This document shows positions 1 through 7,403 of a stretch of 37,244 nucleotides of DNA, piece by piece. Source of the DNA: Bacillota bacterium (GTDB lineage: Bacteria; Bacillota; Bacilli; Alicyclobacillales; SLC66); the NCBI GenBank assembly GCA_021820975.1, contig JAKADA010000020.1, forward strand, positions 1 through 37,244, read 5' to 3'. Both the position numbers and the translations under genes were made by a program. Numbering within the stretch: position 1 is the first letter of the stretch; every line of letters begins with the position of its first letter. The notes below the pieces were generated by a model that was given only the letters and a program-made list of their open reading frames with translations, was not told where the DNA came from and ran no database searches.

Positions 1-120
1 AATCATCGTTTTACCTGCAAAACGTGTCATTATCAGCTAAACGATGATTTGATTGGAGCAAGAAATATTCGTGACCGTGGCGTAGAAAAACGTCACCAGA
101 TCGAGATAACAGAAGCATGA
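1..120 (+). CDS. tnpB: TnpB, IS200/IS605 OrfB family, C-terminal fragment (partial at window edge)
   Basis: This is an open frame from base 1 to a TGA at 118-120. It encodes the end of an OrfB/TnpB protein: the second half of the zinc ribbon (C-K-T-C), then the RuvC-III-type stretch L-N-D-D-L-I-G-A-R-N-I and a short basic tail. In the family the Asp of this stretch is a catalytic RuvC residue, and the protein is an RNA-guided nuclease working with an RNA from the element's right end. Only the C-terminus is visible, so whether the whole gene is intact cannot be judged. The sequence differs clearly from the tnpB end on the other side of the window, so these are two elements from different subgroups. 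Confidence 0.85.
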   Translation, partial: NHRFTCKTCHYQLNDDLIGARNIRDRGVEKRHQIEITEA

Positions 121-267
121 CTCCTGTTGTCGGGCTGTGTGTCAGCCAGCCTAATGTCGCGACTGTGATTAGCAGAAGCTAACGTAACGTGGGAGGCGCA
201 AGCCGTTTACCACTAGGTCAGTGGCAAGCCACCGCTTCTAAGCAAGGCGTAAACGGTGGTAGTTGAC
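1..267 (+). mobile_element. Right end of an IS200/IS605-family tnpB element
   Basis: The element enters from outside the window. It comprises the last 39 codons of tnpB, about 147 bases of structured non-coding tail, and an end motif AGTTGAC at 261-267. After 267 the reading frame is that of a MarR-family regulator, so 267/268 is the inferred element-chromosome junction. The other tnpB element, at the far end of the window, ends in the matching motif AGTTCAC, which supports this boundary. IS605-type elements do not make target duplications, and the left end lies outside the window, so the exact boundary is inferred. Confidence 0.75.
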
Positions 268-287
268 AAGGATTTAGAGATGGTGTT
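121..287 (+). ncRNA. Predicted omega RNA (reRNA) tail and guide of the left tnpB element
   Basis: Non-coding DNA directly downstream of tnpB contains several short stems: GGCTG/CAGCC at 133-137/143-147, GTCGCGAC at 156-163, and CCACT/AGTGG at 210-214/220-224. Two mutually exclusive pairings use the element end: CCGTTTAC/GTAAACGG (203-210/249-256) and CCACCG/CGGTGG (229-234/254-259). In the IS605/TnpB family the guide RNA covers this region, and its guide is the roughly 16-20 bases just past the element, here from base 268 inside the marR remnant. The RNA is inferred; its 5' end probably lies within tnpB. Confidence 0.5.
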
Positions 288-539
288 TTACCGACGTGGA
301 GCAAGTATAACTAGCGTACTTCAAGGGCTTGAAAAAAAAGGATTTATTGAACGGCGTATCAGTGGGAAAGACGAGCGTCAAAAAATCTTTATGTTTTACC
401 GAAAGGGAAGAAACTACTTGATGATTTTGACCGACTCTTTTCAGACATTGAAGTGAGAACGGTTGCTGGATTGACAATAAAGGAGCAAGACGAGCTTTAC
501 GGGTTGCTCAAACGAGTTGCGAACAATCTCATGGAATGA
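268..539 (+). pseudogene. MarR-family transcriptional regulator, 5'-truncated and frameshifted
   Basis: From 268 the frame reads K-D-L-E-M-V-F-Y-R-R-G-A-S-I-T-S and continues through the MarR winged-helix core (recognition helix, then G-L-E-K-K-G-F-I-E-R-R and the wing K-D-E-R-Q-K). The N-terminal half is missing, replaced by the tnpB element. At the T run 393-396 the frame breaks: adding one T restores a typical continuation L-P-K-G-K-K-L-L-D-D-F-D-R-L-F-S and a C-terminal dimerisation helix ending at the TGA 537-539. So there are two independent lesions. The gene lies immediately upstream of a MATE efflux gene, the usual place for its local repressor. Function is almost certainly lost. Confidence 0.8.
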
Positions 540-576
540 AGATATTTAGGTAAAAGATTTCTCCTTTGCCCATTTA

Positions 577-605
577 GTTAGAATTCTAATAATACGAACT
601 CTAAC
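577..605. promoter_or_regulatory. MarR-type operator candidate upstream of the MATE remnant
   Basis: A perfect 12-base palindrome TTAGAATTCTAA lies at 578-589. A wider dyad GTTAGA (577-582) / TCTAAC (600-605) overlaps it. It sits 20-50 bases before the MATE start, between the regulator remnant and its presumed target, where MarR proteins normally bind. The sequence shows the symmetry; its use as the operator is inferred. Confidence 0.5.
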
Positions 606-624
606 AATATGTGGAGGTAAGGAC

Positions 625-1185
625 ATGGAGAAACCCTTGAATTACTATTTGCAAGAAGCACCGATTATCCAATCCATTATTCATTTTTTGATTTCAATGA
701 TGTTAGGAATGTCCGTTAATGTTATTTATAGTATCATGAACGCCTTTTTTATCGGTTTACTTCATAACACTTTGATGATGGCTGCAGTTACTTTCGGACT
801 ACCCGTACCTACCATTTTAATGGCAGTGGAACGTATATTTCTAGACTTCTGGGGGAGAAACAAGCGAGTAAGGCGAAGGCAACTTCAGTATTTTCTTTTT
901 ATGGAAGCTTACCTGTAGGTTTGATTTTTGCTGGCTTATCCGTTGGTTATCTGCAATTTTGCATTGGAACAAATTGTTCGCTCTGAGGGTGCAACACGGG
1001 TTTCGATGACTGGGATGTTTATCAGTACCATAGCTAATTTGTTGCTTGATCCTGTTTTTATCTTATTTTTGCATATGAATGTTTTTGGAATGCTGTATTA
1101 CGGTTGGTATTTACACAGGAAAAGTGAGGTTTTGTCCGTCTCAATAAAGGATTTCTTCGCCCCTGTAACCATCGCGGTAGAATAA
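625..1185 (+). pseudogene. MATE-family multidrug efflux transporter, decayed
   Basis: The start is good (GGAGG at 612-616, ATG at 625). The first 70 or so residues match the MATE pattern, with K-P-L-N-Y-Y-L-Q-E-A-P, transmembrane helix 1 with M-M-L-G-M-S-V-N-V-I-Y, and A-V-T-F-G-L-P. The frame then shifts near 830-845: the sequence [14 protein letters not shown] is readable in another frame. Later MATE pieces ([16 protein letters not shown] and L-L-L-D-P-V-F-I-L-F) are in a third frame from 928. Internal segments are missing and most of the C-terminal half is absent, against about 450 residues for the family. Several frameshifts and deletions make this a dead gene. Confidence 0.8.
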
Positions 1186-1241
1186 TGTCCTATGAAGAGT
1201 ACAATGGGGGTGATAAGAGATGATTCTAAGGAGAGATTGCG

Positions 1242-2696
1242 ATGAGTATTGTCTCGCCGTTGCCAAGAAGTACGCCCGCTAAGCAAGGGATAGCACAGTT
1301 AGGAATCGCTAAGTTTTTTAAAACGATTGAGGATCACCATCTTGAATTACATAGTATGATGTTAGTTCGTCATGGGCATGTGGTTGCTGAACATTGGTGG
1401 AAACCGTTTGCACCGGATAAGCCGCACATGCTGTTTTCCTTGAGCAAAAGTTTTACTTCGACAGCGATTGGTCTCGCTATCGCACAAGGTCTCCTGACCG
1501 AAAATGATCCGATACTTTCTTTTTTTCCTGAATACGTAACGCCTGAAATAGATGACAATATGAAGGATCTGCAAATTCGTCATTTACTCTCGATGAGCAC
1601 AGGTCATGTAGAAGATACCATGCCATATTTGCATCAAGCAAAAGATGGGGACTGGGTGAAAGCGTTTCTTGGTGTGCCCATTCAAAAGGAACCTGGATCG
1701 CATTTTCTCTACAATACGGGAGCAACCTACATGCTCTCTGCTATTTTGCAACGAACGACTGGTCAGACGTTGCTAGAATATCTAACGCCGCGCTTGTTTG
1801 AACTGCTTGGTATCCGCAATCCCACCTGGCAAACCTGTCCTCGTGGCATCAATACTGGAGGATTTGGTCTCTCTATTTTGACAGAAGATATTGCGAAGTT
1901 TGGAGTGCTGTATTTACAGCGCGGTCTGTGGAGGGGTCAACGCCTCATCAAGGAGAACTGGGTGGATACTGCTACTCAATTCCATATTGCAAATGGCAAT
2001 CAAGCGGATAGCGATTGGGCACAAGGTTATGGGTACCAGTTTTGGCGATGCAGGCACAATGTGTACCGAGGTGATGGTGCGTTCGGGCAGTATTGCATTG
2101 TTATGCCAGAGCAGGATGCGGTGCTCGCTATTACTTCTGGTGTGAATGATATGCAAGCGGTTTTGAATATCGTGTGGGACACCATCTTGCCTGCGATGTC
2201 TGATGAAACAATCCTTGAAAATGAAGATAGCGTGCCTCATCATATGGCTGATGATGTCATCGATGTTGTGAGCGGACCTATCGGTGTCGATCCTGAAAAA
2301 CGCTTGACTCCAGCTTGGGCTGATCATTGGTTGGATCTGGAGGATAATCCATTCTCGATTCGTAAGGCCAAATTTACCTTTTCTACCGATGTATTTCTGT
2401 TTTCCATGATTCGTGATGGTGTTGAATGGACGCTTCGTGGGGGTTATCTGACATGGATGGACGATCAGCGCATGCAATTCGCACCTGAGATTCCCTCACA
2501 AGAAGTGGCTATTCAAGGTGGTTGGCGCGATGAATCGACTTTTGCGATGGCTATATGCTATTGTGAGACACCGTTCACGTACAACATGGAAGTAACGCCT
2601 TTCGAAGATGGCGTGACACTGAGGATAGCTGTCAATGTTTCTTTTCATGCGCAAAGCGATATTCTCATAAAAAGTAGCTTTACACCCGCTTCTTAA
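1242..2696 (+). CDS. Serine hydrolase, class C beta-lactamase / PBP-like family
   Basis: This 484-residue protein of the beta-lactamase-related serine hydrolase family (AmpC / EstB / 6-aminohexanoate-dimer hydrolase fold) acts on an unidentified ester, amide or peptidoglycan-like bond. The nucleophile motif is S66-L-S-K69 (SxxK). The second motif is Y157-N-T-G, in the place of the family's YxN tyrosine, and a G-A-F-G-Q-Y stretch near residue 280 matches the third motif region. No signal peptide is visible, so it is probably cytoplasmic. The last 130 or so residues form an additional C-terminal domain. The ATG at 1242 follows AAGGAGA at 1228-1234. A strong terminator follows directly. The neighbours give no hint of substrate, and the name does not imply antibiotic resistance. 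Confidence 0.85.
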   Translation: MSIVSPLPRSTPAKQGIAQLGIAKFFKTIEDHHLELHSMMLVRHGHVVAEHWWKPFAPDKPHMLFSLSKSFTSTAIGLAIAQGLLTENDPILSFFPEYVTPEIDDNMKDLQIRHLLSMSTGHVEDTMPYLHQAKDGDWVKAFLGVPIQKEPGSHFLYNTGATYMLSAILQRTTGQTLLEYLTPRLFELLGIRNPTWQTCPRGINTGGFGLSILTEDIAKFGVLYLQRGLWRGQRLIKENWVDTATQFHIANGNQADSDWAQGYGYQFWRCRHNVYRGDGAFGQYCIVMPEQDAVLAITSGVNDMQAVLNIVWDTILPAMSDETILENEDSVPHHMADDVIDVVSGPIGVDPEKRLTPAWADHWLDLEDNPFSIRKAKFTFSTDVFLFSMIRDGVEWTLRGGYLTWMDDQRMQFAPEIPSQEVAIQGGWRDESTFAMAICYCETPFTYNMEVTPFEDGVTLRIAVNVSFHAQSDILIKSSFTPAS

Positions 2697-2732
2697 AAAG
2701 CCGGACGCTTCTGATTTTGCGTCCGGCTTTTT
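2695..2732 (+). terminator. Rho-independent terminator after the serine hydrolase
   Basis: A near-perfect stem pairs 2695-2708 with 2719-2732 (GCCGGACGC / GCGTCCGGC core), followed by TTTTTGTCTTTTT. It begins at the stop codon of the hydrolase and can also serve the convergent gene on the other strand. Confidence 0.9.
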
Positions 2733-2767
2733 GTCTTTTTATAGCATAGGGAAAGTATTTACACGAT

Positions 2768-5044
2768 TCACTTCGCTGCTGTGTGTAATTGTAATGCCCG
2801 TATGATTGCTACAGCCGCATCAGCCACGCTTACATGAGCACTGCCATCCCATTTACCGTGGATAGCGGGAAGCATCCCATCGTAAACAGCGATAGCGGCA
2901 TCACCCTGGTAGGTGACAGGAATGGAAGAGGCATCTGCAAACGGCAACTTGAAGAGTCCACTTTGTGAAGCAATCCCACTTTCGCCAAGAAAGCGAATCA
3001 GTATATCGGCCGCTTCGTTACGGGTAAGTAAATGATTCGGATAAAAATACGTTCCGGGTGAAACAATTCCTTGCATGACCGCTTGCGAGACGGCACTGTA
3101 ATAAGGACTGGTGATTGGGACGTCCTTAAAGTATACCTGAGTCGCATTACCATAGTATGTTTGAAGAGCACGAATCAAAATAGTAACGAATTGAGCGCGC
3201 GTGACGCTGCTATTTGGATGCACCTTCCCATTTGTGACAGACAAAGCACCCTCATTGATAAGTTCACGCATCGCTTTTTCTCCGACATGGCCTTTAATAT
3301 CGGTGGGTTCCATTTGTTGCTGTGCTAGACCAGGTGGTGTTACCCAAGTTCCTGTTAGAGCATTTAATACCTGGTCATAGGGATTATCTGACGTATAGAC
3401 AAGCCGTGCGGTGTTACTGAATTGAATATTGGGACTTCCCTCGGTAGACCCATTTTTTAATACCGGCAGAAAGTACATTAAGTGCAGCGGATTTTGTTTT
3501 AACATGGCCGTTGCAGCTTCTGACGCAGTGATCATGTGTGACGGAGTCGGAAACTTTGCGCTAAGGTCGTTAAAATTTACCCAGTATTGAGTAACTTGCC
3601 CTGTTATTGAATCGATCAAGACACTTACATTGTCGCTTTCGTCAGGAATGCCATGAATGAGCAAAACATAGTTTTGATTTACTTGATTTGCTGGTGCTGA
3701 CAGATATGACGATGGGGGAGACAGTGCTAAAGCACCCGCAAGATCGGGCAAAAGTTTCGTTACGTAGGCTTTTCCTATACGCTCGATATCGGCAGAGGAT
3801 AACTTATGTAGACCACTTGTGGATGAGAATTGGCCGCTTTGTTGCGCGGTATCAAACCAGTTAACGTTGTTGATGATGCCGTACAAAGGATTGACGCTTA
3901 CATTTATTTGATTCGATGTTTTTGGTTGAACAAAACTAAAATTCTCGTAGAATGGAGCAGTTCCTGGCAGTGCATTGCCCACCATCGATTCATTTGACTG
4001 TTGAAACGTATAACCTGCAGGTACTGCCTTTTCGGCGATGAGAAGCATCTGGTTCACGGTCAGAGGGCTACTGTGTAGCCGAGGAATTTCTGTCGGACCA
4101 CCAGGATGAATCGGTGAATAGGTAACCGCTTGCAAGGGTAGGTCTTGCCCATACTTATTCATGATATGGCCTGTTCTTGCGTCCACTAATGGGGATGAAA
4201 AATTGATCCCCATCCCGTAATACAGGTTAGGCACGTTGTTTGGGTCCAATGCATAGGTCAGTGTTGCTTTCTGGGATGTTGCTATCCCTAATGGACTTAC
4301 CAAAGTTTCATAGATAGGATGCAAATCGAGCGCTCTCGTATAGGCAGCTACTGCGCTTGCAAGGGAAATGGTTGGTGAAATCGAAGGCAGTATGGCGTTG
4401 TTCCAAGTTGCCTGATAAGATTGAAGGCCGCCACTTTGATCGAGCATAATGGTTGCTCCCTGAAAAGAAACGGGTATACCATGGACCTTACGCACGAACG
4501 TAAATGTCGATGTACCCGAAGATGAAGATGTTAGTACCATAGCACCGGGAGGTTGATAAAGGGTGAGACTCGCGTGATGAGGATTGATTCGAGTAAGCCA
4601 GTACCATGCTCGAACTTTTTCTTGTGCGGCGGTCAGTGTTTGTCCTGAACCGACGTAACTTCCTGGTTCATTGTGTTGAAAAAAAATAACCTCGCCTGTC
4701 TTTGCGCTAATTTCTGCCATAATTTGATTGGCCGTAATTTGATTGTTGAAATTGGGGCCTGATGAAGATGAAATCGAAAAGGCGATGTTGTATACCGGAC
4801 CAGAACTTGGCGTAAAGTTCGATTGGTAATTCGAACTTGTCACCACATATCCTTGAGGAATGGGCAATAACCGTTCGGCAATGGTTTGCGCCTGCGAAAC
4901 CGTGATATTGCCAAGAGGTCCTTGTTGCGCTTGATCTACTACAGTTTGACTTGCAGCTTGTGCTATTGCCGTGAAAGAGGATCCAAATAGAGAGAGTGTA
5001 GCCAACACACTGCCTACAAAGAAGTGAAACGGCACTCTTTTCAA
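2768..5044 (-). CDS. Secreted YcdB/YcdC-domain protein with C-terminal S-layer homology domains
   Basis: This is a cell-surface protein of about 758 residues. It starts with a signal peptide (K-R, then a hydrophobic run ending in A-I-A-Q-A-A). Two large alpha/beta regions resemble the YcdB/YcdC (PepSY-like) repeats of Bacilli, with recurring T-V-x-Q-A and Y-G-I/T-G-x-I motifs. The last 180 or so residues are three S-layer homology domains, with T-R-A-Q-F-V-T-I-L-I-R-A and T-R-N-E-A-A-D-I-L-I-R-F. SLH domains hold proteins on secondary cell-wall polymer. I chose the TTG at 5044 because AAGGG lies 9 bases upstream; an in-frame ATG at 5065 lacks a binding site. The gene is divergent from the secreted helical protein at 5300. 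Its exact role is unknown. Confidence 0.8.
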   Translation of the reverse strand: MKRVPFHFFVGSVLATLSLFGSSFTAIAQAASQTVVDQAQQGPLGNITVSQAQTIAERLLPIPQGYVVTSSNYQSNFTPSSGPVYNIAFSISSSSGPNFNNQITANQIMAEISAKTGEVIFFQHNEPGSYVGSGQTLTAAQEKVRAWYWLTRINPHHASLTLYQPPGAMVLTSSSSGTSTFTFVRKVHGIPVSFQGATIMLDQSGGLQSYQATWNNAILPSISPTISLASAVAAYTRALDLHPIYETLVSPLGIATSQKATLTYALDPNNVPNLYYGMGINFSSPLVDARTGHIMNKYGQDLPLQAVTYSPIHPGGPTEIPRLHSSPLTVNQMLLIAEKAVPAGYTFQQSNESMVGNALPGTAPFYENFSFVQPKTSNQINVSVNPLYGIINNVNWFDTAQQSGQFSSTSGLHKLSSADIERIGKAYVTKLLPDLAGALALSPPSSYLSAPANQVNQNYVLLIHGIPDESDNVSVLIDSITGQVTQYWVNFNDLSAKFPTPSHMITASEAATAMLKQNPLHLMYFLPVLKNGSTEGSPNIQFSNTARLVYTSDNPYDQVLNALTGTWVTPPGLAQQQMEPTDIKGHVGEKAMRELINEGALSVTNGKVHPNSSVTRAQFVTILIRALQTYYGNATQVYFKDVPITSPYYSAVSQAVMQGIVSPGTYFYPNHLLTRNEAADILIRFLGESGIASQSGLFKLPFADASSIPVTYQGDAAIAVYDGMLPAIHGKWDGSAHVSVADAAVAIIRALQLHTAAK

Positions 5045-5249
5045 TGATATCATCCCTTCATTCAACTGTCCAAAATTTTCCTACGTTACATACTATTTCA
5101 ATGATATCTTAATCAGGGTACGATGTGTATAAAGCTATTGGTCACTTTCGAGATATTTCTCATACCGCGCATGATAACGTACGTCAATATTTTTAGCGAA
5201 TTTAAAGTAATGTCCCTGATAATGCAGTTAAATCCAATCAAGGCTGGCA

Positions 5250-5270
5250 ACGATGTGAAACGGACATCGT
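5250..5270 (+). other. Leader hairpin upstream of the first secreted helical protein
   Basis: ACGATGT (5250-5256) pairs perfectly with ACATCGT (5264-5270) around the loop GAAACGG, 30 bases before the start codon at 5300. It would lie in the 5' untranslated region. It resembles no riboswitch I can name; it may stabilise the message or bind a regulator. Confidence 0.4.
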
Positions 5271-5299
5271 ACTAAAAATACTCAGGGGGACAAAAACCT

Positions 5300-5992
5300 A
5301 TGAAAACGTATAAAGCAATTATGGCTTCAGCTCTGGCTTTACTTATGTTTGGATCTGCTTGCCCCGCCTTTGCAGCTACCACAACTGGCGCGACGCAGAA
5401 CACTCGCTTTGAAGCAAGGTATCAAAGCAACTTAAAGACGGAAACAACTTTATTGCAGAAAGCGCAACAGATAAACAATGCTCACACCGCCAACTATGCA
5501 CAATTTGTTACTACAGTATCAGCGCAGGTCGATACACTGTATGCATCAGAACAGGCACTGGTACAATTAGGGTTTACGTGGGGTCAAGCTATCCGAGGTA
5601 ATGCATATACCGGGGTTATCAAACAGGAAAAAGCGTTTCAAGCTCAATTGAAAAAATTAACATGGGAAGAGGAAAAACATAAAGCAAAAAATCGACAAGA
5701 AATCCTAAAGATTGCTAAAATACGTCGAGAAATCGCTATGGTCAAAAGCGAAATGAATAGAATCAACAAACTTGAGCTCTCTCTAAAACCGCTACTTGTT
5801 ACTAATGAATCTAGATATTTTGATTCAAATGTCAGTATGTTACAACGGTCAATTCTCGGCCTGCAACAGGATGAAATTCGGGTAACAAAGACATGGATCG
5901 CATCGGGAAACACGAGTGTTACTGGTTCGGTATATAGTTCGCAGGACTCGTCAACATCTTCGACAACGCTTGCTGCAACGACATCGAACTAA
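5300..5992 (+). CDS. Secreted helical protein (unknown family), paralogue of the 6107 gene
   Basis: This 230-residue protein has a clear signal peptide (M-K-T-Y-K, hydrophobic run, cleavage after A-F-A). The mature part is almost all predicted helix, rich in Q, K, E and A, with a basic stretch E-E-E-K-H-K-A-K-N-R-Q-E around residue 120-130. It ends in a Ser/Thr-rich tail. It is a paralogue of the next gene: both begin F-x-A-x-Y-x-x-N-x-x-T-E-x-x-L-L-x-x-A-Q after the signal. The start has AGGGGGA about 10 bases upstream. It stands upstream of a two-component system, and a hairpin separates it from the rest. A small helical exported protein beside a sensor kinase recalls CpxP/Spy adaptors, but no Spy motif is recognisable. 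Function unknown. Confidence 0.8.
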   Translation: MKTYKAIMASALALLMFGSACPAFAATTTGATQNTRFEARYQSNLKTETTLLQKAQQINNAHTANYAQFVTTVSAQVDTLYASEQALVQLGFTWGQAIRGNAYTGVIKQEKAFQAQLKKLTWEEEKHKAKNRQEILKIAKIRREIAMVKSEMNRINKLELSLKPLLVTNESRYFDSNVSMLQRSILGLQQDEIRVTKTWIASGNTSVTGSVYSSQDSSTSSTTLAATTSN

Positions 5993-6009
5993 ACAGTGAG
6001 TAGGATAGA

Positions 6010-6049
6010 GGCCATCGCGGGGAGAATTTTTTCTGTCCACGCGATGGCC
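6010..6049 (+). terminator. Hairpin between the two secreted helical protein genes
   Basis: A perfect 10-bp stem GGCCATCGCG (6010-6019) / CGCGATGGCC (6040-6049) is followed by TTATCGTTT. The T tract is weak, so it may be a partial terminator or a processing or stability hairpin that sets different levels of the upstream gene and the downstream operon. Confidence 0.6.
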
Positions 6050-6106
6050 TTATCGTTTATAGTAAAATGAGGAACAGGTTCGAGCGGAACCAGAAAGGAG
6101 TTCAGG

Positions 6107-6715
6107 GTGCGATACGTTATCGTAATGATCAGCGTTTTACTTTTATTGTTTAGCGCAGGAATGAATGCCGAGATGGCCTTTGCAGCACAAGATCAAACGA
6201 TTTTTATCGCCCATTATGAGCGTAATGCGGCGACTGAGGCTAAGTTACTTGCGACAGCGCAAGCAACTCAGGTGAACATGGCTATCGCTACATCTTTGCA
6301 AACGCTGGTGGACAATTTGAATCAACAGATTGCTAGTATGTATACGATGGAGCAGGAAACCACGAACACAGCGACGATTTCGACCGTACAAGGGACGATT
6401 ATTTCTACGCTCTATAACGAGCGTCGGCAACTCCAGAAAAAGGCGCAACAGGAAGCAGCACAGATAAAGAAGGATCGTAAAATGCATCAGCCAGCCCTGT
6501 TGCAAAGTATGCAAATGCAACATCGTCAGACACTAGTACAATTGAAAAAAGTGATACAAGAATCGAATCAACTTGGCAAAGCAACGAATTGGAATCAACA
6601 CCCCTATGCGAAAGGACTCTCTGATTTGCAATCTTCGATTTTAAATCTCCAAGCAGCCGTCATTCATTATACTCATTTGTGGATTGTGGCAGAAAGCTTG
6701 AGTTCTGGTTCATGA
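6107..6715 (+). CDS. Secreted helical protein (unknown family), second paralogue
   Basis: This 202-residue protein starts at GTG 6107, with AAAGGAG at 6093-6099. It has a signal peptide with predicted cleavage after A-F-A, like its paralogue. The mature part is helical: a Q- and A-rich first helix, a basic middle section (R-R-Q-L-Q-K-K-A-Q-Q-E-A-A-Q-I-K-K-D-R-K) and a C-terminal helix with L-S-D-L-Q-S-S-I-L-N-L-Q that matches the L-Q-R-S-I-L-G-L-Q of the first copy. The stop lies 24 bases before the likely response-regulator start, so it is probably co-transcribed with the two-component system. It could be an exported adaptor or a target of that system. No enzyme motif is visible. Confidence 0.8.
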   Translation: MRYVIVMISVLLLLFSAGMNAEMAFAAQDQTIFIAHYERNAATEAKLLATAQATQVNMAIATSLQTLVDNLNQQIASMYTMEQETTNTATISTVQGTIISTLYNERRQLQKKAQQEAAQIKKDRKMHQPALLQSMQMQHRQTLVQLKKVIQESNQLGKATNWNQHPYAKGLSDLQSSILNLQAAVIHYTHLWIVAESLSSGS

Positions 6716-6739
6716 GCTTCCGAAATGGAGATGAAGAGA

Positions 6740-7402
6740 TTGCGAGTCTTGCTGGTTGACGACGAGAAAAAGTTCGTACGTGCACTCAGGCAGTATCTGG
6801 AGCAGCAACAAATGGTTGTTGATATTGCGTTTGATGGGCAGGAGGGACTCGATAAAGCGATGACCGGGATCTATGATCTGTTGATCATCGACGTGATGTT
6901 GCCTTACTTGTCAGGATTTGAACTTGTACAGACACTTCGCGAGCAGGGCGACTCCACACCTACCTTGCTACTTACTGCTCTTGATACCGTACAGAATCGT
7001 GTGGAAGGATTAGATCGAGGCGCGGATGATTATTTGATCAAACCATTTTCCCAGGATGAACTTATGGCTCGTGTTCGGGCCTTGACTCGTCGACTTGGTA
7101 AAGTGGTAGGAACTGATGTGCTTACTGTAGGTGATTACAAGTTAGATTTAATCACGCGTTCATTTACCGTTTGTGGTGTTCCGATGGAATTGTCTACGAA
7201 GGAGTTTCAACTGTTGGAATTATTCCTACGCAATCCTGATCAAGTATTGCCCAAAGTATTGATTTTTGATCGCATTTGGGGTTTTGAAGGGTCTGCTGGT
7301 ATCAATTTGGTGGAGATCTATGTCCATTTGCTACGTAAGAAACTTCCCACACAGTGCATTGAAACGGTCAGGGGAGTTGGCTATCTATTTAGGGGGAAGT
7401 GA
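6740..7402 (+). CDS. OmpR/PhoB-family response regulator
   Basis: This is a two-domain regulator of about 220 residues. Counted from an upstream in-frame ATG at 6725, the receiver has the acidic pair D12-D13, phospho-acceptor D56 (I-I-D-V-M-L-P), switch T84 and conserved K106 (L-I-K-P-F). The C-terminal winged helix has E-L-S-T-K-E-F-Q-L-L-E-L-F and ends V-R-G-V-G-Y-L-F, typical of OmpR-type DNA-binding domains. I chose TTG 6740 because GGAG lies 9 bases before it and the protein then begins M-R-V-L-L-V-D-D-E, the family norm; the ATG at 6725 lacks a binding site. It is one base from the kinase gene, so the two form a cognate pair. Target genes may include the adjacent secreted proteins. Confidence 0.93.
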   Translation: MRVLLVDDEKKFVRALRQYLEQQQMVVDIAFDGQEGLDKAMTGIYDLLIIDVMLPYLSGFELVQTLREQGDSTPTLLLTALDTVQNRVEGLDRGADDYLIKPFSQDELMARVRALTRRLGKVVGTDVLTVGDYKLDLITRSFTVCGVPMELSTKEFQLLELFLRNPDQVLPKVLIFDRIWGFEGSAGINLVEIYVHLLRKKLPTQCIETVRGVGYLFRGK

Positions 7403-7403
7403 G

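Noticed and set aside
1914-2477. 187-codon open frame on the minus strand inside the serine hydrolase gene
   Set aside because: It is antisense to a well-supported enzyme, has no ribosome site or recognisable family, and has a composition of rare residues typical of a shadow frame.
1242-2696. Antibiotic-resistance beta-lactamase
   Set aside because: The motifs fit the wide serine hydrolase family, there is no signal peptide, and there is no resistance context. Naming it a resistance gene would overstate the evidence.
5250-5270. Riboswitch upstream of the first secreted protein
   Set aside because: Only one 7-bp hairpin is visible, and no known aptamer core (c-di-GMP, c-di-AMP, preQ1 and similar) can be found. 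Kept only as a hairpin.
7266-7403. Longer start for the histidine kinase, 46 codons upstream
   Set aside because: It lies wholly inside the response-regulator gene in another frame; the ATG at 7404 has a strong ribosome site and gives a normal first membrane helix.
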